Shown piece by piece: positions 35,301 through 46,339 of a stretch of DNA of 64,000 nucleotides. The position numbers and the translations under genes were made by a program. The stretch comes from Neodontobutis hainanensis. Lineage: Eukaryota; Chordata; Actinopteri; Gobiiformes; Odontobutidae. The stretch's first letter is position 1; the number at the start of each line of letters is the position of its first letter. The stretch is from the NCBI GenBank assembly GCA_024349245.1, contig JALDNG010000092.1, positions 375,001 through 439,000 of the forward strand. Reading direction: 5' to 3'. The notes under the pieces are model-generated. The model worked only from the letters and a program-made list of their open reading frames with translations. It was not told the origin of the DNA and searched no databases.

Positions 35301-38300
35301 GCTTGAAAATGAAGGTTGCCCTCTGATATTGTGTTTCTGTAGTAGTTTCTAGTCTGTCAATAATAACCCTTAAAATGAACAGATTTGCATTTCAGTTAGA
35401 CTTTATTAATTAAAATCTCATGTAGTAGACGTAATGGCTTAAAATACATTGTTCCTGAACTGTATCGTGAGATGCCTTAAGATTCCCACTCCTACAGCAG
35501 AGAAACAAAAGACCAGACAATGCTGGTTTTCTGGAGTTTAACAATTGTCTACAACTATTGTAAACAAATCTCCACTTTCCGGAGAATAACCACTAAAGTT
35601 TCACTCTGGGGGCGTTAAGAAAAGTGGACTTCTCTCTCTCCCGCAGTAAAAACGTTCAGTGAAGTGAGCTGACCAGCAGGAGGCGGGGTCTGCACAGCCA
35701 GTACAGAACAGACAGGATGCACAGCTCAATGCAGCAAATGTTAAATTTACTGCCGCAAAATCCAACGCCCAAATGTTAGGTTGTATTTACAGCTCATTTG
35801 GAAACTATTTAGGCCCTCATTAGTCTATGGAGCGCCCGAAAGTCTCCTTAATGTGTGGGTGACACTGCCATTTTTAAACTATTATACTTGTTTGGAGGGA
35901 AAGGGCAATTCAATAAACAAAATATGGTAATTTCTTCGGCTGTAACATTTTTTTATTATCAATTGATAGTAGAACCAGCCAATTCCAAATCCATTTTAAA
36001 TTAACTTGATTGTTTGACCAATGAGATTTTAGTTGGACGTGACCTTTCAAGCAATATCTGATCAAAGTAACAGCCTGTCTCTTTCTTTGCCACAGTGATA
36101 CAACACAGGGTTTCACTTTCACCTCTGGTTCTTTATTTGTTGTGATCAAACACTGAGCAGTGAGTCGGTACCTGTTGGTAGGAGGTGGTGTAAACCATGA
36201 CGTTCTGCTGCTGCCCGTCTGCCGTGATGATCCCAGCTGGAAGAGGATTAGCTGAAATAAATTGTTGATGCGAGTAAAAATAATGAAACAGACGATGACA
36301 TTTCCATTAGTCTCAGTAAATAACAGAATTATGTGTGATTAAAACTAAAACGCACACAGATTGTACTCACAGAAGCTCTCGTCCGTGAGCTCCTCTCCAA
36401 TCCCGTCTCCCACAGTGACACCAGGAATCCCCTTCTCCCCCTTCATGGTCTTAAACAAACACCAATTACATTCCATTCAAATAATAACCTACAGACCTAA
36501 AAACAAGTTTCAGTCATAATAATATTTCACTCATTTCCACCGGTTTGGTTTAGATCAGCTTCTTTCAGTGCAATTTAAAATGACACACCCTGATCTGAGA
36601 TTTTTTTTTTAAAACACTACAGCAGATTGCACATGACTTTCTCACTATATATTTTGTGCTTGAACAGGCAGGAATAGGACGCAGAATATTACACAATATA
36701 ATTCAAACTAAAAAAGGAAATAACAAAATTAACTTCACAGCTGTGCTGTAGATCTGTCTGTGTCAGTGTCTGTTTGTCCTCCTTCATCCTCCACTGCATC
36801 ATGTCTTTTTTTTTATTTTTTATTAACAATATCAGAACTGTTTGGTGGTTTGAATAAACTACTCACACTCAGCTGCCGGGTCATTTTTGCAACTGAGCCA
36901 AAACTGCAGCATGACAAAGACAAAATGATTCACAATAATTCCTAATTAATTAATTAATTAATTAATTAATATACTTTCACCACCAACTGGACAGGAGTAG
37001 CAATTACAATAATTCACCCTCATAGGCATTCAGATTTTTCAGTCACTACAAAATACCCCATTTACCCCATTTTAGTTGGAAAATTGTTGTAGAGCACTTC
37101 TAAATAGGACAAAAATAACCAATAAATTTAAAAATCATCAGCGGTTTTATTTATACCATTTTGAGCTGACATATGTGACCATTGTGTGTGATAAAAACCT
37201 GTACAAAGCTGAACCATATTTGGTGGAAACAAGGCTCCTTTTTTGACCTATAAACATTAAGTGCACTGGTTGAATCCCACTGACCTCTCTGAACTTCTGC
37301 AGGTAGAGCTTGAGCGGCTCCACGTACATGTCGAAGCCCAACGTGGACATGGCAAACAGGATGTCCTCTCCATTGATGGTCTTCCGTTTCTCCTGGTGAC
37401 AGCGCTCACTGGCCTCAGACGTGATAAAGCTGATGAACTCGCTCACACACTCCTGCACACACTCCTTAGCGTCTTTTGCGATCTGTATAAAACAAATGCA
37501 CATGGGAAGTATAAACTACATGTGGATGACAGAGCAGGTTGCATCTGTATAAAAGGTGACAGCACTAAACTGTTAGCAGTTCTTTGGTGTCATAGATTGT
37601 GTGTTAACCTAAAAGCGCAGTGCCCTCTCAAAGGGCATGCGAGTAAAAGGCAGTGTATGCACTTGCAGCAAAGTATGTGAACAAGTACTTGCGACACAGA
37701 TACATCGCTTATACATCGCTTAACAGCAAGTAGTTCTCTTTCTGACTGAGACAAAATAAAATTTTTGCCCTCCTTATTGGACTATGAACCCCATGTCCCC
37801 CGAAGTGAGCCCACTATGTGTCAGGTGTAGTACTGCCAAGGTCTCCCTGATACACGTTTAGGAAAGAGGTTTTCAGCACACTGCCCATGAGCCTCTTTGG
37901 GGTCGTGTAAGAGCAGACACACTTGAACCCACCAGAGCAGGAGTCTCTCCTGCAAGCGGTTCTGCCCCTCCATTGCGGGTTGGCTGCAGGGTGATATGTC
38001 CTGCCTAAAACTGGAGAGGTTCCTGTGGCATTTAAGGAAGCTAGAGCTTCATGTTTGTGATGAAGGGGGTGCAGCACAGGCGGTGACAGGGGTGGGTAGG
38101 AGGTTGGGCTTTTGACATTCATTTTTCTGCGAGTCATTTTTTTTTTTACATTTTTTTTCTTCTTTTGCAATGTTTATAAGTTGCTTCATAAAAAAAAGTT
38201 GGTATTGTAAAAAAAAAAAAAAAAAAGAACACAAACCTTTTGTTGCATCATTAATATTCATTGTGATAACTGTTGCTCGTCTGTCTCACCTTCCCAGTCT

Positions 38301-38589
38301 GTGGGACAGCGTTCTTCATGATCCGGGCCACATTAGCAATGGGCAGGTAGATGTCCTGTTCCCTGAAGTTCTCCTTGAGTCCGCTGTCATCATGGTCATT
38401 CATGCTCTCCTCTGCATCATCTACACAAAACCACACACATAAACATCATATCAACTTTTCTTTCCTGATTTTTAGTGCAGGGTGTTCTGTGGGTTGCCGC
38501 TCACCGTCATGGGACTGGAGGACGTAGTGGCCATACTCTCCAGTAATGCCTAGCTGAGAGGCGTCGGTGGTTGAACTGTCTACGTCCAT
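32306..38589 (-). CDS. nfyb: nfyb, nuclear transcription factor Y subunit beta (six coding exons)
   Basis: NF-YB pairs with NF-YC through a histone fold of the H2B type, and the dimer recruits NF-YA to bind CCAAT boxes in the nucleus. Coding exons in transcription order are 38589-38505, 38420-38290, 37482-37285, 36449-36371, 36251-36172 and 32338-32306. All junctions are GT-AG and phases agree. The total is 606 bases, giving 201 residues plus TGA; the human protein has 207. Residues about 47-140 are the histone fold (FREQDIYLPIANVARIMKNA, then TINGEDILFAMSTLGFD and YVEPLKLYL). The C-terminal region ends VQQIQFS as in other vertebrates. The start is the first ATG, directly at an acceptor site, and reads MDVDSSTTDASQLG. 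Intron 6 (3.8 kb) contains a Tc1-like copy, and the intron between the third and fourth coding exons holds a dispersed repeat. No exon shows damage. Confidence 0.95.
33502..34563 (+). mobile_element. Sleeping Beauty-like Tc1 transposon, internally deleted, in nfyb intron 6
   Basis: Long terminal inverted repeats with the IR/DR layout (two direct repeats per end) are visible. The inner motif aaaagtttacatac at about 33688 is mirrored by gtatgtaaacttttgatc at 34351-34368. The outer end is gtatataaacttattagcac, finishing caactgta at 34563, and it matches the eroded left end gagttgtgctcataattt at 33502. Between them only transposase scraps remain: LRMPISSVQ-like (33870), VRKIVRDAKKIPQITSAEIQ (33943-34005) and ESHYYTNATKHTK (34072-34110). 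There is no catalytic domain. The homologous copy at 18476-19549 keeps more transposase but has lost its right end. Nonautonomous at best. Confidence 0.85.
36172..36251 (-). CDS. nfyb: nfyb coding exon 5
   Basis: Eighty bases between acceptor ttatttcag and donor gtaccgac. Encodes residues about 165-191 (NPLPAGIITADGQQQNVMVY, then TTSYQQ), the glutamine-containing part of the C-terminal activation region. Confidence 0.94.
36371..36449 (-). CDS. nfyb: nfyb coding exon 4
   Basis: Seventy-nine bases between acceptor ag at 36451-36450 and donor gtgagtac. Encodes residues 139-164, TMKGEKGIPGVTVGD and GIGEELTDESF, following the last histone-fold helix. It ends in phase 1. Confidence 0.94.
36763..37085 (+). 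repeat. Dispersed repeat, copy A (in nfyb intron)
   Basis: Shares with 41999-42320, in the same orientation and order, the blocks attaacaatatcagaact, cagcatgacaaagac, ggacaggagtagcaattac and ggcattcagatttttc. It carries an (AATT)n microsatellite at 36942-36971 that the other copy lacks. The family is not recognised and no protein is encoded. Confidence 0.65.
37285..37482 (-). CDS. nfyb: nfyb coding exon 3 (core of the histone fold)
   Basis: One hundred and ninety-eight bases, phase 0 at both ends, encoding residues 73-138 from IAKDAKECVQECVSEFISF to YLQKFRE. This is the long central alpha-2 helix, loop 2 and alpha-3, with the invariant EASERCHQEKRKTINGEDIL segment. The donor is gtcagtgg. Confidence 0.95.
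38290..38420 (-). CDS. nfyb: nfyb coding exon 2
   Basis: One hundred and thirty-one bases encoding residues 29-72: an acidic linker (AEESMNDHDDSG) and alpha-1/loop 1 of the histone fold (IYLPIANVARIMKNAVPQTG). The acceptor is tttgtgtag and the donor gtgagac. Confidence 0.95.
38505..38589 (-). CDS. nfyb: nfyb first coding exon
   Basis: Eighty-five bases starting exactly with ATG after acceptor ggttacag. Encodes MDVDSSTTDASQLG, then YGHYVLQSHD. The donor is gtgagcgg in phase 1. Confidence 0.93.
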
Positions 38590-39596
38590 CTGTAACCAAC
38601 AACAGTGAGACAAAAGCACTTCAAAGAACTGTCATTGCAACATTAAAGCAAAGTCCATCTGGAAAAAAATTCTCAAACGGACATAATCAGGATAGAACTC
38701 TATATTTCTCCATATAGTTTACGTTTATTTTATTCTGGGTTGTACAAATACAGAAAAAAAACCTGTATGCTTATGTGACACCCTTGCACCGGTAGTAGTT
38801 TTAGATTGCAAAAACCTAGTTTTAATAGTGTTTTTTAGCCTATTTCTAATCCGGATTGGAATACATACCTAGTACCATTTGATGATATGACTGATTCAAT
38901 TATTTTGTTTGCATATAAACCATTAGCCGTAATATGTTGTGTTTCACAGACTGACCACTATACAGTCTCCATTTATCCATTGTTTACATGACAGACCCTG
39001 TTAAACTAGCAGATGGTGAACTCTACAGTAATCTAACGCACTCATTACTGTAAAAAAAATACTTGAATTTAGCCATAGTGACCCTGCCATTTACTTGATC
39101 TTAAATAAAACCCGACTCTGAAGCGTTTTCATTACAGCTGTTTGACCTGAGGCAGACCAGACAGTTACTTTACATGACAGTGGAAGCCGCTTTACTGGTA
39201 AATATCATTAACTGGTTTCCAATCCCTTATATATTTCCCCTGCAAGAAAAAAAATGACTTGCATGTTAGCTTTAGCCTTTTTACCCCACCTCGTACTGCA
39301 TGTTATTGTTCCTTCATACTAGCATTACCCTAATATCAGTGAACATTTTCCAAAACAGATTTTAATGTAATTATTCTGCACTTTAGTTAGGTATCTTGTT
39401 TTAGACGTAAATATTTTAAGATTTAGTCGTTTAACTATCTTTTTTAGCTGCCCCTATTGAAATAGCCGAGGTTTTGTGGTTAAAGCTAACTAGCAAGCTA
39501 ACGTTACCAACCGACCAGTATAACGTTCGCTCACTAACTATTAAAGTCTGTTAATAGATGTCCATTAAAACATGCCCCATTGTTGTTGTTTTTTAC

Positions 39597-39800
39597 CTGC
39601 TGAAGCTACTCTAATCAGACACATATCGCCCCGGGTGTAAATTCTCATTGTAAATCCCACTTCGGAGAGGCCTGTTCTTTGTGAGCGGAACTGGACGCTA
39701 ACTAAAGGCCGGAGACTGTTCGTTAAATCGTGGTATTTTGTGAAGTTTGTCTCACTCGACGCTTCCTGATGAACAGCGCTCATTCAACTCTCACAACAAA
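39597..39800 (-). other. nfyb: Putative nfyb 5' non-coding exon
   Basis: A donor on the minus strand (cttcagcag|gtaaaa, exon end at 39597) lies upstream of the first coding exon and next to the GC-rich promoter. Since the first coding exon starts at its ATG right behind an acceptor, an upstream untranslated exon is required. The 5' limit is unknown; 39800 is a rough estimate from the position of the CCAAT box. Confidence 0.5.
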
Positions 39801-40080
39801 TAATTATCAAACACACACGGACATTTCCATTCGAGCTAACGACGAACCGGTTAACGCAATCATTGGCCGGAGCCGGGCACAGACCTGCACTGAAGCCCTG
39901 GTTGGTTCCCTTCGTCAGGCGGCTGTTTGGTTGGACAGAAAATGGCTGCGAAAGAACCAGTCCCAGCGTCGAGCTGCCACTGCGCCGCCGCCCGCTGCCA
40001 GCAGAGGGCGCTCCGAGGCAAGGGACACGGGCAGAGGCGGTTCTGAAGACTCCAAGAAGAACATGGGGGCTCCAATAAAT
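39801..40080 (-). promoter_or_regulatory. nfyb: nfyb CpG-rich promoter with CCAAT, YY1-like and CTCF-type motifs
   Basis: The segment is CpG-rich in an AT-rich neighbourhood. An inverted CCAAT (attgg at 39862-39866, CCAAT on the gene strand) sits at a distance typical for NF-Y sites. A YY1-like aaaatggctgcg is at 39939-39950, and a close match to the CTCF core, ccagcagagggcgct, is at 39998-40012. No TATA box was seen. The motif assignments are from consensus only. Confidence 0.55.
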
Positions 40081-40546
40081 ATCAGAACTGGTAATGAAAA
40101 AAGTTGTTAAATTGTAATTTTTCTTATATAAAATATGCGGTCAAAAATATATTGCAAAGAAGACAAAAAACATGCCCTCTGTAGACTTTGGTCTTAGCAG
40201 CTCAAGAACACAAATGAGTACCTGGACATCAGCTGAAGTCTGTTCAATGAGGCTGAAGGCTGATTCTATAACTAATCATTCTGAAAGAAAAAAAGATCTA
40301 CTTTTTTAAGTAGATCTAGAAAGTAAAATAAAAAAAATATTACCTGTAGGCAACTCACAGACTTTGGACATATTTAATGTCACTTTATGTTATTAGTGCA
40401 GTTCTCTTCTTTCAATTTTTCAATTACCTTGCATTTCACACAGTAATTATTTTTAAGGTGCACACAAAGATATTATTTTCTGCAGCCTTCTCAATAGGGC
40501 AATAATCTGAGTCAAACCTTTTATCCCACCAAGATTTAACCAGTCT

Positions 40547-40904
40547 TGGTAAATTGTAAATGGTAAATAGCATGCATTTATAAAGCGCTTTCCTGCACCC
40601 TTCTCAGGCACCCAAGGCGCTTTACATGGTGCTTCCACTCACCCCATTCACACACATTCACTCCTGGGGCAGACAGAGAGGGGGGCTGCCACACAAACGG
40701 CGCTCAACCTTCTCCTACCACCACCAAACACACCTCCACAGTCACACACATTCATACACCAGTGCTACGGACACTGGGAGCAAGGTGGGTTAAGTGTCTT
40801 GCCCAAGGACACAACGACAGTATGAACTGTGGGGCGAGCGGGAATCAAACCTACTACCTTCTAGGTTGAAGGACGGCCGCTCTACCACTGAGCCACTGCC
40901 GCCC
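40547..40904 (-). mobile_element. Near-complete tRNA-headed SINE
   Basis: On the minus strand the head opens ggcggcagtggctcagtggt, containing the A box, followed by the B box ggtttgattccc. The central domain is cgttgtgtccttgggcaaga. A long body follows, and the 3' end gcgctttataaatgcatgc carries a repeated aaatttacc-like tail. It is the best-preserved of the SINEs here and serves as reference for the fragments at 19550, 23095 and 24228. Confidence 0.85.
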
Positions 40905-41379
40905 AACAGCAACATCTTCAACAACATACTGGTGTTCCAGGTATTACGATCTGTGAAGAAAGCATAGTACTTTAGTTTTGGGAATTATAATCTAATCTTA
41001 AAATATTTTTTTTAATGCTAAAACACTTTTAGTACTCTTTTTCTTTCCGTCCCCCTTTGGATGGTGTTATGCTAGCTTGATTGAATAATTTAACAGCTGT
41101 TTTACCTGAATTGGAAAAAAACAGCTGTTTTACCTGAATTGAAAGCCAATGGTCCTTTCCACAGTCAAGCTGGTCTCCTCTCTGTCTTGATTCTGTCATC
41201 GCTCCTCTCCACATCACAGAGTGGAAGGTCTGGCCCGTTCTGCTTTTTACAGTGCAGCACTGTGCCTTGTAGGAAATGCTTTCTCTGTGCATCTCCCCGT
41301 GCACTTCATGTCTATTCTCTGATGGAAAGAAGTCCCGGGTCACGGCATCAAATGTTAAAATGATTTTTAGTTCAGGTTA
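40905..41379. other. Non-coding spacer with a short direct duplication
   Basis: Contains two copies of aacagctgttttacctgaattg separated by a few A-rich bases (about 41092-41141). Otherwise featureless. Confidence 0.4.
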
Positions 41380-41983
41380 ATGAGATTTGTTAATCTGTTT
41401 AATGTAGCAAACAAGACACATGAGTTGTTACTGCTGTTGTTGATAATCTCTGAGAAAAATATTTTTATAGTTTCAATTAATGCCATTTTCTTTTGGCTTT
41501 TTAGCATTCCCTTTTCTGTGCCCTGACATAAGGAGCATTGCTCCACAAAGCCTTCTGCCTCTTCCTCATCACTTTAACCTTAACAGGAGCAATGGCGTCC
41601 ATAACATTTAAAACGCCTGAAGTATAACAATTCAACAAATCATCAACTTGACCTGATAAGGCATTTTCAAACCTGATTGCCTCCATAAACTGTGTCCTGG
41701 TGTTATCATTAATGTGTCTCTTCTGAACAACTGTAGGTCCAGCAGCAGGTTTTGCAATTATGGACAGATGGAAGACGACACAAGAATGATCAGACAGAGC
41801 AACATCAATCACAGTGACATCTGAAATATGAACACCCTTTGTAATGACCAGGTCCAGAGTGTGACCTCTGTTATGAGTCGGCTCATTAACATTGGCTTTT
41901 CTGTCACAAACATTATCCAAATGCACATTAAAATCACCTGCACCCCCAAGTTCGTTACTTGTGTTGCTGCTTAATTGTCCCAT
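41380..41983 (-). pseudogene. L2-type LINE fragment (end of endonuclease and linker)
   Basis: The minus strand of 41983-41501 encodes the C-terminal end of the AP endonuclease domain (GAGDFNVHLDNVCD, then NEPTHNRGHTLDLVITKG and VALSDHSCVVFHL) and part of the linker (DAIAPVKVKV). A further piece to 41380 matches the region preceding the reverse transcriptase. It is the same subfamily as the copy at 61497-64000, of which it covers only the 63370-63989 part. Relative to that copy it has an internal deletion after the DNVCDRKA residues. Confidence 0.85.
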
Positions 41984-41998
41984 AACAGCTGTCGGTTA

Positions 41999-42320
41999 CT
42001 GCTCAGTGTTTCTCGTTTGTCCTTCTTCATTCTCTTCATGTCCTCTTTTTTCACTTTTATTAACAATATCAGAACTATTTGTCGGTTTGAAAAAAAAAAC
42101 TCACACTCAGACATTTCTGCAACTGAATGCAGCGTGACAAAGACGACATGATTCAAGATAATTGCTGACTGATGTACATTCGGCACCGACTGGTCAGGAG
42201 TAGGAATTACAATAGATCACCCTCAGAATAATCCGTGAAAATGACGGATGGCATTCAGATTTTTCCGTCCCTGCTAAAAAAACCCATCAATGACGGAAAA
42301 TATTTAGTTAATGCGACCTC
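41999..42320 (+). repeat. Dispersed repeat, copy B
   Basis: Homologous to 36763-37085 over its length in the same orientation. This copy additionally shows gtgaaaatgacggatgg and catcaatgacggaaaat, which suggests gacgga-type internal or terminal words. It adjoins the L2 fragment on its left. Confidence 0.6.
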
Positions 42321-44195
42321 TGTACCCCAGACATGTTGACAAATAGATACCAAGGCTGCAGTTGCTAAGCAGGTCCAACATGTTTAAAAAGTTAAAGTGA
42401 GTAAACATAAAAATCCAGTTAAAAGTAAGTAAAAAGTAATGTAAAAAGTTGATCATAAAATCATTGGCTAAATGTGGAGATAACTAAAAAGAAAAGCAAA
42501 GCTGGCATGAACAAGCAGAGAAGTGTCTGCACTCTTCAGAAGCAGGAAGCAACCAAATATGGTCTAATAAAAAAATCCTCCACTTTATCTTTCCTTTGCC
42601 TGACATTCTTTTTTTTAGCTCTGGAAACAGTGCCTAAATGAGAGGAGTAAGTTGATCACAATGAGCTCCACTCTCCCCACCAATAACTCATTTGTCTGTA
42701 CATTTGTCTTTCCATAAATGAGGAGGAGGTGTAATTGATTATGTGTCCACCAGCTGTTAATTGCCTTTCCACAGCTTCAGCCAAATGTACCGCATTCAAG
42801 ACTATGCCTTGTTTTATTGTAGCTAAAGTTATTCTAACACGAAGCAACATTGTGTATATTTTCATAATGTTGTAGTGTGCTCACAGTCGAAATGGTTGAG
42901 ATAGGTAGCAAATTAAATGTCCGATCATAAAATGTAGATGATTCAATTAAAGTTGAATGTGCAAGCTACTGGTTAAACACCCACTGGATATCCATAAATG
43001 CATTATTCATCTTTTCATTGCATTTAAAATTCTCTTTAAATTGTCGACAGAAACAGTGAAATAAAGCAGTCATTAATGTTAATGTATTACTTTTTATACT
43101 TTTTACAGCTAATACCCACAATTTCAATCATAATGTAAATGAAAGCAATGGAATTTGTTGTCTATACTCTATTTAACATTGAATTGCCCAAAAAGTAAAG
43201 CCTGTCCCTTTCTAGCTTTTATAAACCTCTTTTTTCATTCCTGGCTTGCAATTACTTGTACAGTATAGTGTCAGTCAGAGCCAGCCTCTAATGGACACCA
43301 GAGGTATTACATTAGAATACCTCGCTGGCTTCAGACCTGTGCTGCGGTTATCCTTGGTTACTTAGTGTGATCTTCAAAAGATTTGGCCTAAATTTCCTCC
43401 CCTGCTGTTCTCACCACCATGATGTTCATGCATCCTCTTTGATTCACTCCTGGCTCTGATATCAGTCAGTTTAATTTGGACGAACTAACTGAGATCATTC
43501 TGTAAACTTGAACAGGATCCACTCTTACTGTGTGGATAGGTGCACAGTAGGCCTTAAGAGACACACACCGTATCGCTAAACACTAATTTTACTACATGTT
43601 TACTCAAACACTACTGTACTTTGGCTGGGCTACAGAAAACGTTCAGGGAGCTAGAGAATGCAGGTTCAAAAGCAAAGGCAAAACTTTTAAGAGGATGTGA
43701 ATGTGAATGCTTTTCTTTAATGTAATTACTAATTACCACTTGAGACAGTTTAAAACACCCTCAAGGCCATTTTTCAGTGCAGTAGTGTTGGATAACATTA
43801 TTACAATTTCACACAATATGTTCTGTCTTTATTATGACTTTTTTATTATGATTATATTATGCCCTCAAAATGTATAAATTTCAATGAAAGGTGAATATGT
43901 AAGGCTTTGTTTATTGTTTTAATGTGTTTCTATACTTTACGGTCTTGGAATGTGCTTCTAAATGCATGCATTGATAATATGTTGTATGATTTATACTGTA
44001 TTTATACTTTGGTTGCACTGTTTTCTTTGCTTGAAATGTGCAAAACTGTGAAACATTTTAAATGCAGATTTGACAGAAGGACATAATCCTTAAATTTGAC
44101 TGTTTTCTTTAGAAGGTTCAAGAGGTAATTGATGACAGATGTTACTTCTATTTACCCATTTTGTCAAACGTCATTTGTCCAGGATTGAGAGTTCC
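42321..44195. other. No recognisable gene
   Basis: AT-rich non-coding DNA; no exon or element protein recognised. Confidence 0.35.
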
Positions 44196-44197
44196 CC

Positions 44198-44270
44198 ACA
44201 AAGTTTTTCCTAGTTTGGACTCAAACTAGCAACTCACTTGACTCTCTTATCCATTGGGCCACAGCTCCTG
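44198..44270 (-). repeat. tRNA-Arg-like sequence, probably a SINE head or tRNA pseudogene
   Basis: The minus strand reads gctgtggcccaatggataag with an A box and agtttgagtcc as B box, at tRNA spacing. The T-arm region forms an 8-bp stem (ctagtttg/caaactag), but the acceptor ends do not pair, so it is not a functional tRNA. Confidence 0.45.
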
Positions 44271-44353
44271 CCGAATCTCTTTGTTATCTCCAGGATGTTC
44301 CTGCCTGTAGCTGCCTGTTTGACTGCTTAGCCAAAAGTTTAAGCCACTGTGAC

Positions 44354-45073
44354 TGTCAGATCCACTCCGTCTCCCTCAGGGATCCGCTCCACTTTCCTTC
44401 TCCTTCCTTCATCTCATCACTGCCACCTGTCCCAAGCACCTGCAATCTATTACCATCAGTGAGGTATTTAAACCGCTCCTTTCCACCTCTTCCCTGCCAG
44501 ATCGTTCAGCAGACTTTGTGTGAATGTTTCCAGCGTTTGTTACAGCCCTCGCTCCAGCCCTCGCTCCAGCCCTCGCTCCAGCCCTCGCTCCAGCCCTCGC
44601 TCCAGCCCTCGCTCCAGCCCTCGCTCCAGCCCTCAGGTTTGGACTCCAGCTTGCAGCCCAGTTCCTCGGCTTGTCTCCAGTCACCGGCTCGGCCCCAGGC
44701 TTCGGCGCAGCTCTACGGCTCACTCCAACGCTCAGCCCAGCGTCTCGGCTTGGTCTCCAATCACCGGCTCGGCTCCAGGCTTCGGTGCAGCTCTACGGCT
44801 CGCTCCAACTCTCAGCCCAGCTTTCCGGCTTGGTCTTCCGTCACCGGCTCGGCACCAGGTCTTGGTTTAGCTCCGCGGTTCAACTACAACTCTCGGTCCA
44901 GCTCCTCGGCTTGGTTCCAGTTCACGACTTCACTTCAGCCATCAGCGCAGTTCCTCCGCACGGACTACAGTCTCAGATCCCCTATCCAGCTTCCTGTCAC
45001 TATCTGTACTTAAATAAAGAATCACTTACCTTCACTGTCTTGTGCGCATTTGAGTCCTCAGTCCAACATTACA
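44354..45073 (+). repeat. 5' LTR of the gypsy element (720 bp)
   Basis: Contains seven copies of the 12-bp unit ccctcgctccag (about 44545-44630) and an additional tandem duplication of about 80 bp (about 44690-44770) compared with the right LTR. TATA-like tatttaaa lies at about 44465, and a polyadenylation signal aataaa at 45013-45018. Confidence 0.95.
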
Positions 45074-45089
45074 GAACGATCTGGCCAAG

Positions 45090-46074
45090 ATGGACTCAGC
45101 CAAAGCAGAGAAAGTAATTAATCGATTCACCATTATTGAAGAAACTCTTCAAAATCATGCAGCCCAAATGAACACTATTTCCGCAGGGTTCCAACGGATT
45201 GTGTCTCAACAGGAAGACGCCTTCCAGGCCATGTCTAATCAGATCCATCTCCTGACTTCTCAGCTAGCCAATATTCCAAAGACCACAGAGAGTCTGGTCT
45301 CCGTTCCACCTTCAGATCCTGTTTCCCCGGTGGTTCAACCGATCCCGGTCCAGGAGCCTCGGAGAGGCAGGTGGTTGTAATCCTTTTTTGGTAAACTGCT
45401 CAATCCTGTTTGCTCTGCAACCCCACACATTCGCCACAGAGAGAGCCAAGGTGGCCTTTGTCATTAATCACCTGACGGGGCGCGCACGTCTCTGGGGAAC
45501 AGCAGAGTGGGAGAGAGATACCCCGGCCTGCTCTAGTTTCCAGTCCTTATCAACTGAACTCCGTAAGGTGTTTGACGCGGAGGATCAGGAGGGCGCGGCG
45601 GCTAGGGGCCTTTTTCAACTAAAACAGGGATCCCGTTCAGTGGTGGATTATTCCATTGAGTTTCAGACGCTTGCTCGGCAGAGTGGATTTAACGCTCCTG
45701 CACAACACCAGGCTTTCCTTCTCGGGTTGGCTGAGCACATGAAAGATGAGCTCGCCACTCGGGAGCTTCCAGTAGACCTGGATGATTTAATCCGTATGTC
45801 AATCCGAGTTGATCAGCGAGTTCGAGCCCGTCGGAGGGAGCGGGCTACCCGGAGTCCTCGTTGCCTTCCTCTTGATGCCCAGCTACCACAGTTCTCTGTA
45901 TCCACAACAGATTCCAGTGCCACCACAGATTCCAGTGAACCCATGCAAATTGGCCGCTCTCATCTCACTCCTGAGGAGAAGCTACGGAGGCGAAGGAGTC
46001 ACCTTTGTATGTATTGTGGGGGTTCGGGACATGTGGCATTGGTCTGCCCGTTAAAAGGACAGGCTCAGCAGTAG
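45090..46074 (+). pseudogene. gag: gypsy gag, frameshifted
   Basis: The first frame (45090-45380) gives an N-terminal coiled-coil-like segment (INRFTIIEETLQNHAAQMN, then ISAGFQRIVSQQ). A second frame (up to 46074) gives the capsid-like domain (TERAKVAFVINHLTGRARLW, then SSFQSLSTELRKVFD, GAAARGLFQLKQGSRSVVDY). It ends with a single CCHC zinc knuckle, CMYCGGSGHVALVC, just before the stop. The frames change between about 45370 and 45400, where the sequence looks shortened compared with related fish gypsy elements. This break alone prevents a complete Gag. Gag would coat the element RNA and form particles. Confidence 0.9.
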
Positions 46075-46080
46075 ATGGAG

Positions 46081-46330
46081 GAGTACTGTTGAGTCTTACA
46101 GAGGGAGTCTCCTCCATCAATCGCCCACTTGTCCATGTCCAGCTGCTGCTTCCTGGGGGGCCACAAACATTAACTACATTCATTGACTCTGGGGCAGACG
46201 GCAGTTTTATGGACGAGACTTTGGCTCGTCAGTTGGGGTTGTCACGAGTTCCCCTACCCAAACCAGTTCCTGCATGTGCCCTGGATGGACACCTCCTGGG
46301 CACCTACCTGGTACACCTGTATCCTCTCTG
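46081..46330 (+). pseudogene. pol: gypsy aspartic protease fragment
   Basis: A frame different from gag encodes VQLLLPGG and the catalytic FIDSGADGSFM, with the active Asp at 46185-46187. It then breaks off at LDGHLLG. The C-terminal half of the protease, including the flap and second conserved glycine region, is missing, and the sequence continues directly with the start of the reverse transcriptase in another frame. A deletion is the simplest explanation. Confidence 0.85.
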
Positions 46331-46339
46331 CCGGCCAAC

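Noticed and set aside
37261..37680. Plus-strand 139-aa frame over an nfyb exon
   Set aside because: Shadow of the nfyb histone-fold exon, which is the real coding strand.
39863..40110. Plus-strand open frames in the nfyb CpG island
   Set aside because: High GC content alone keeps frames open here. No domain, no splice-supported continuation, and the sequence is explained as the nfyb promoter.
44198..44270. Functional tRNA-Arg gene
   Set aside because: A and B boxes are present, but the acceptor ends do not pair, so only a tRNA-like relic is called.
44409..44723. Minus-strand frame with Arg-Ala-Gly-Ala repeats
   Set aside because: Antisense of the 12-bp minisatellite in the gypsy LTR.
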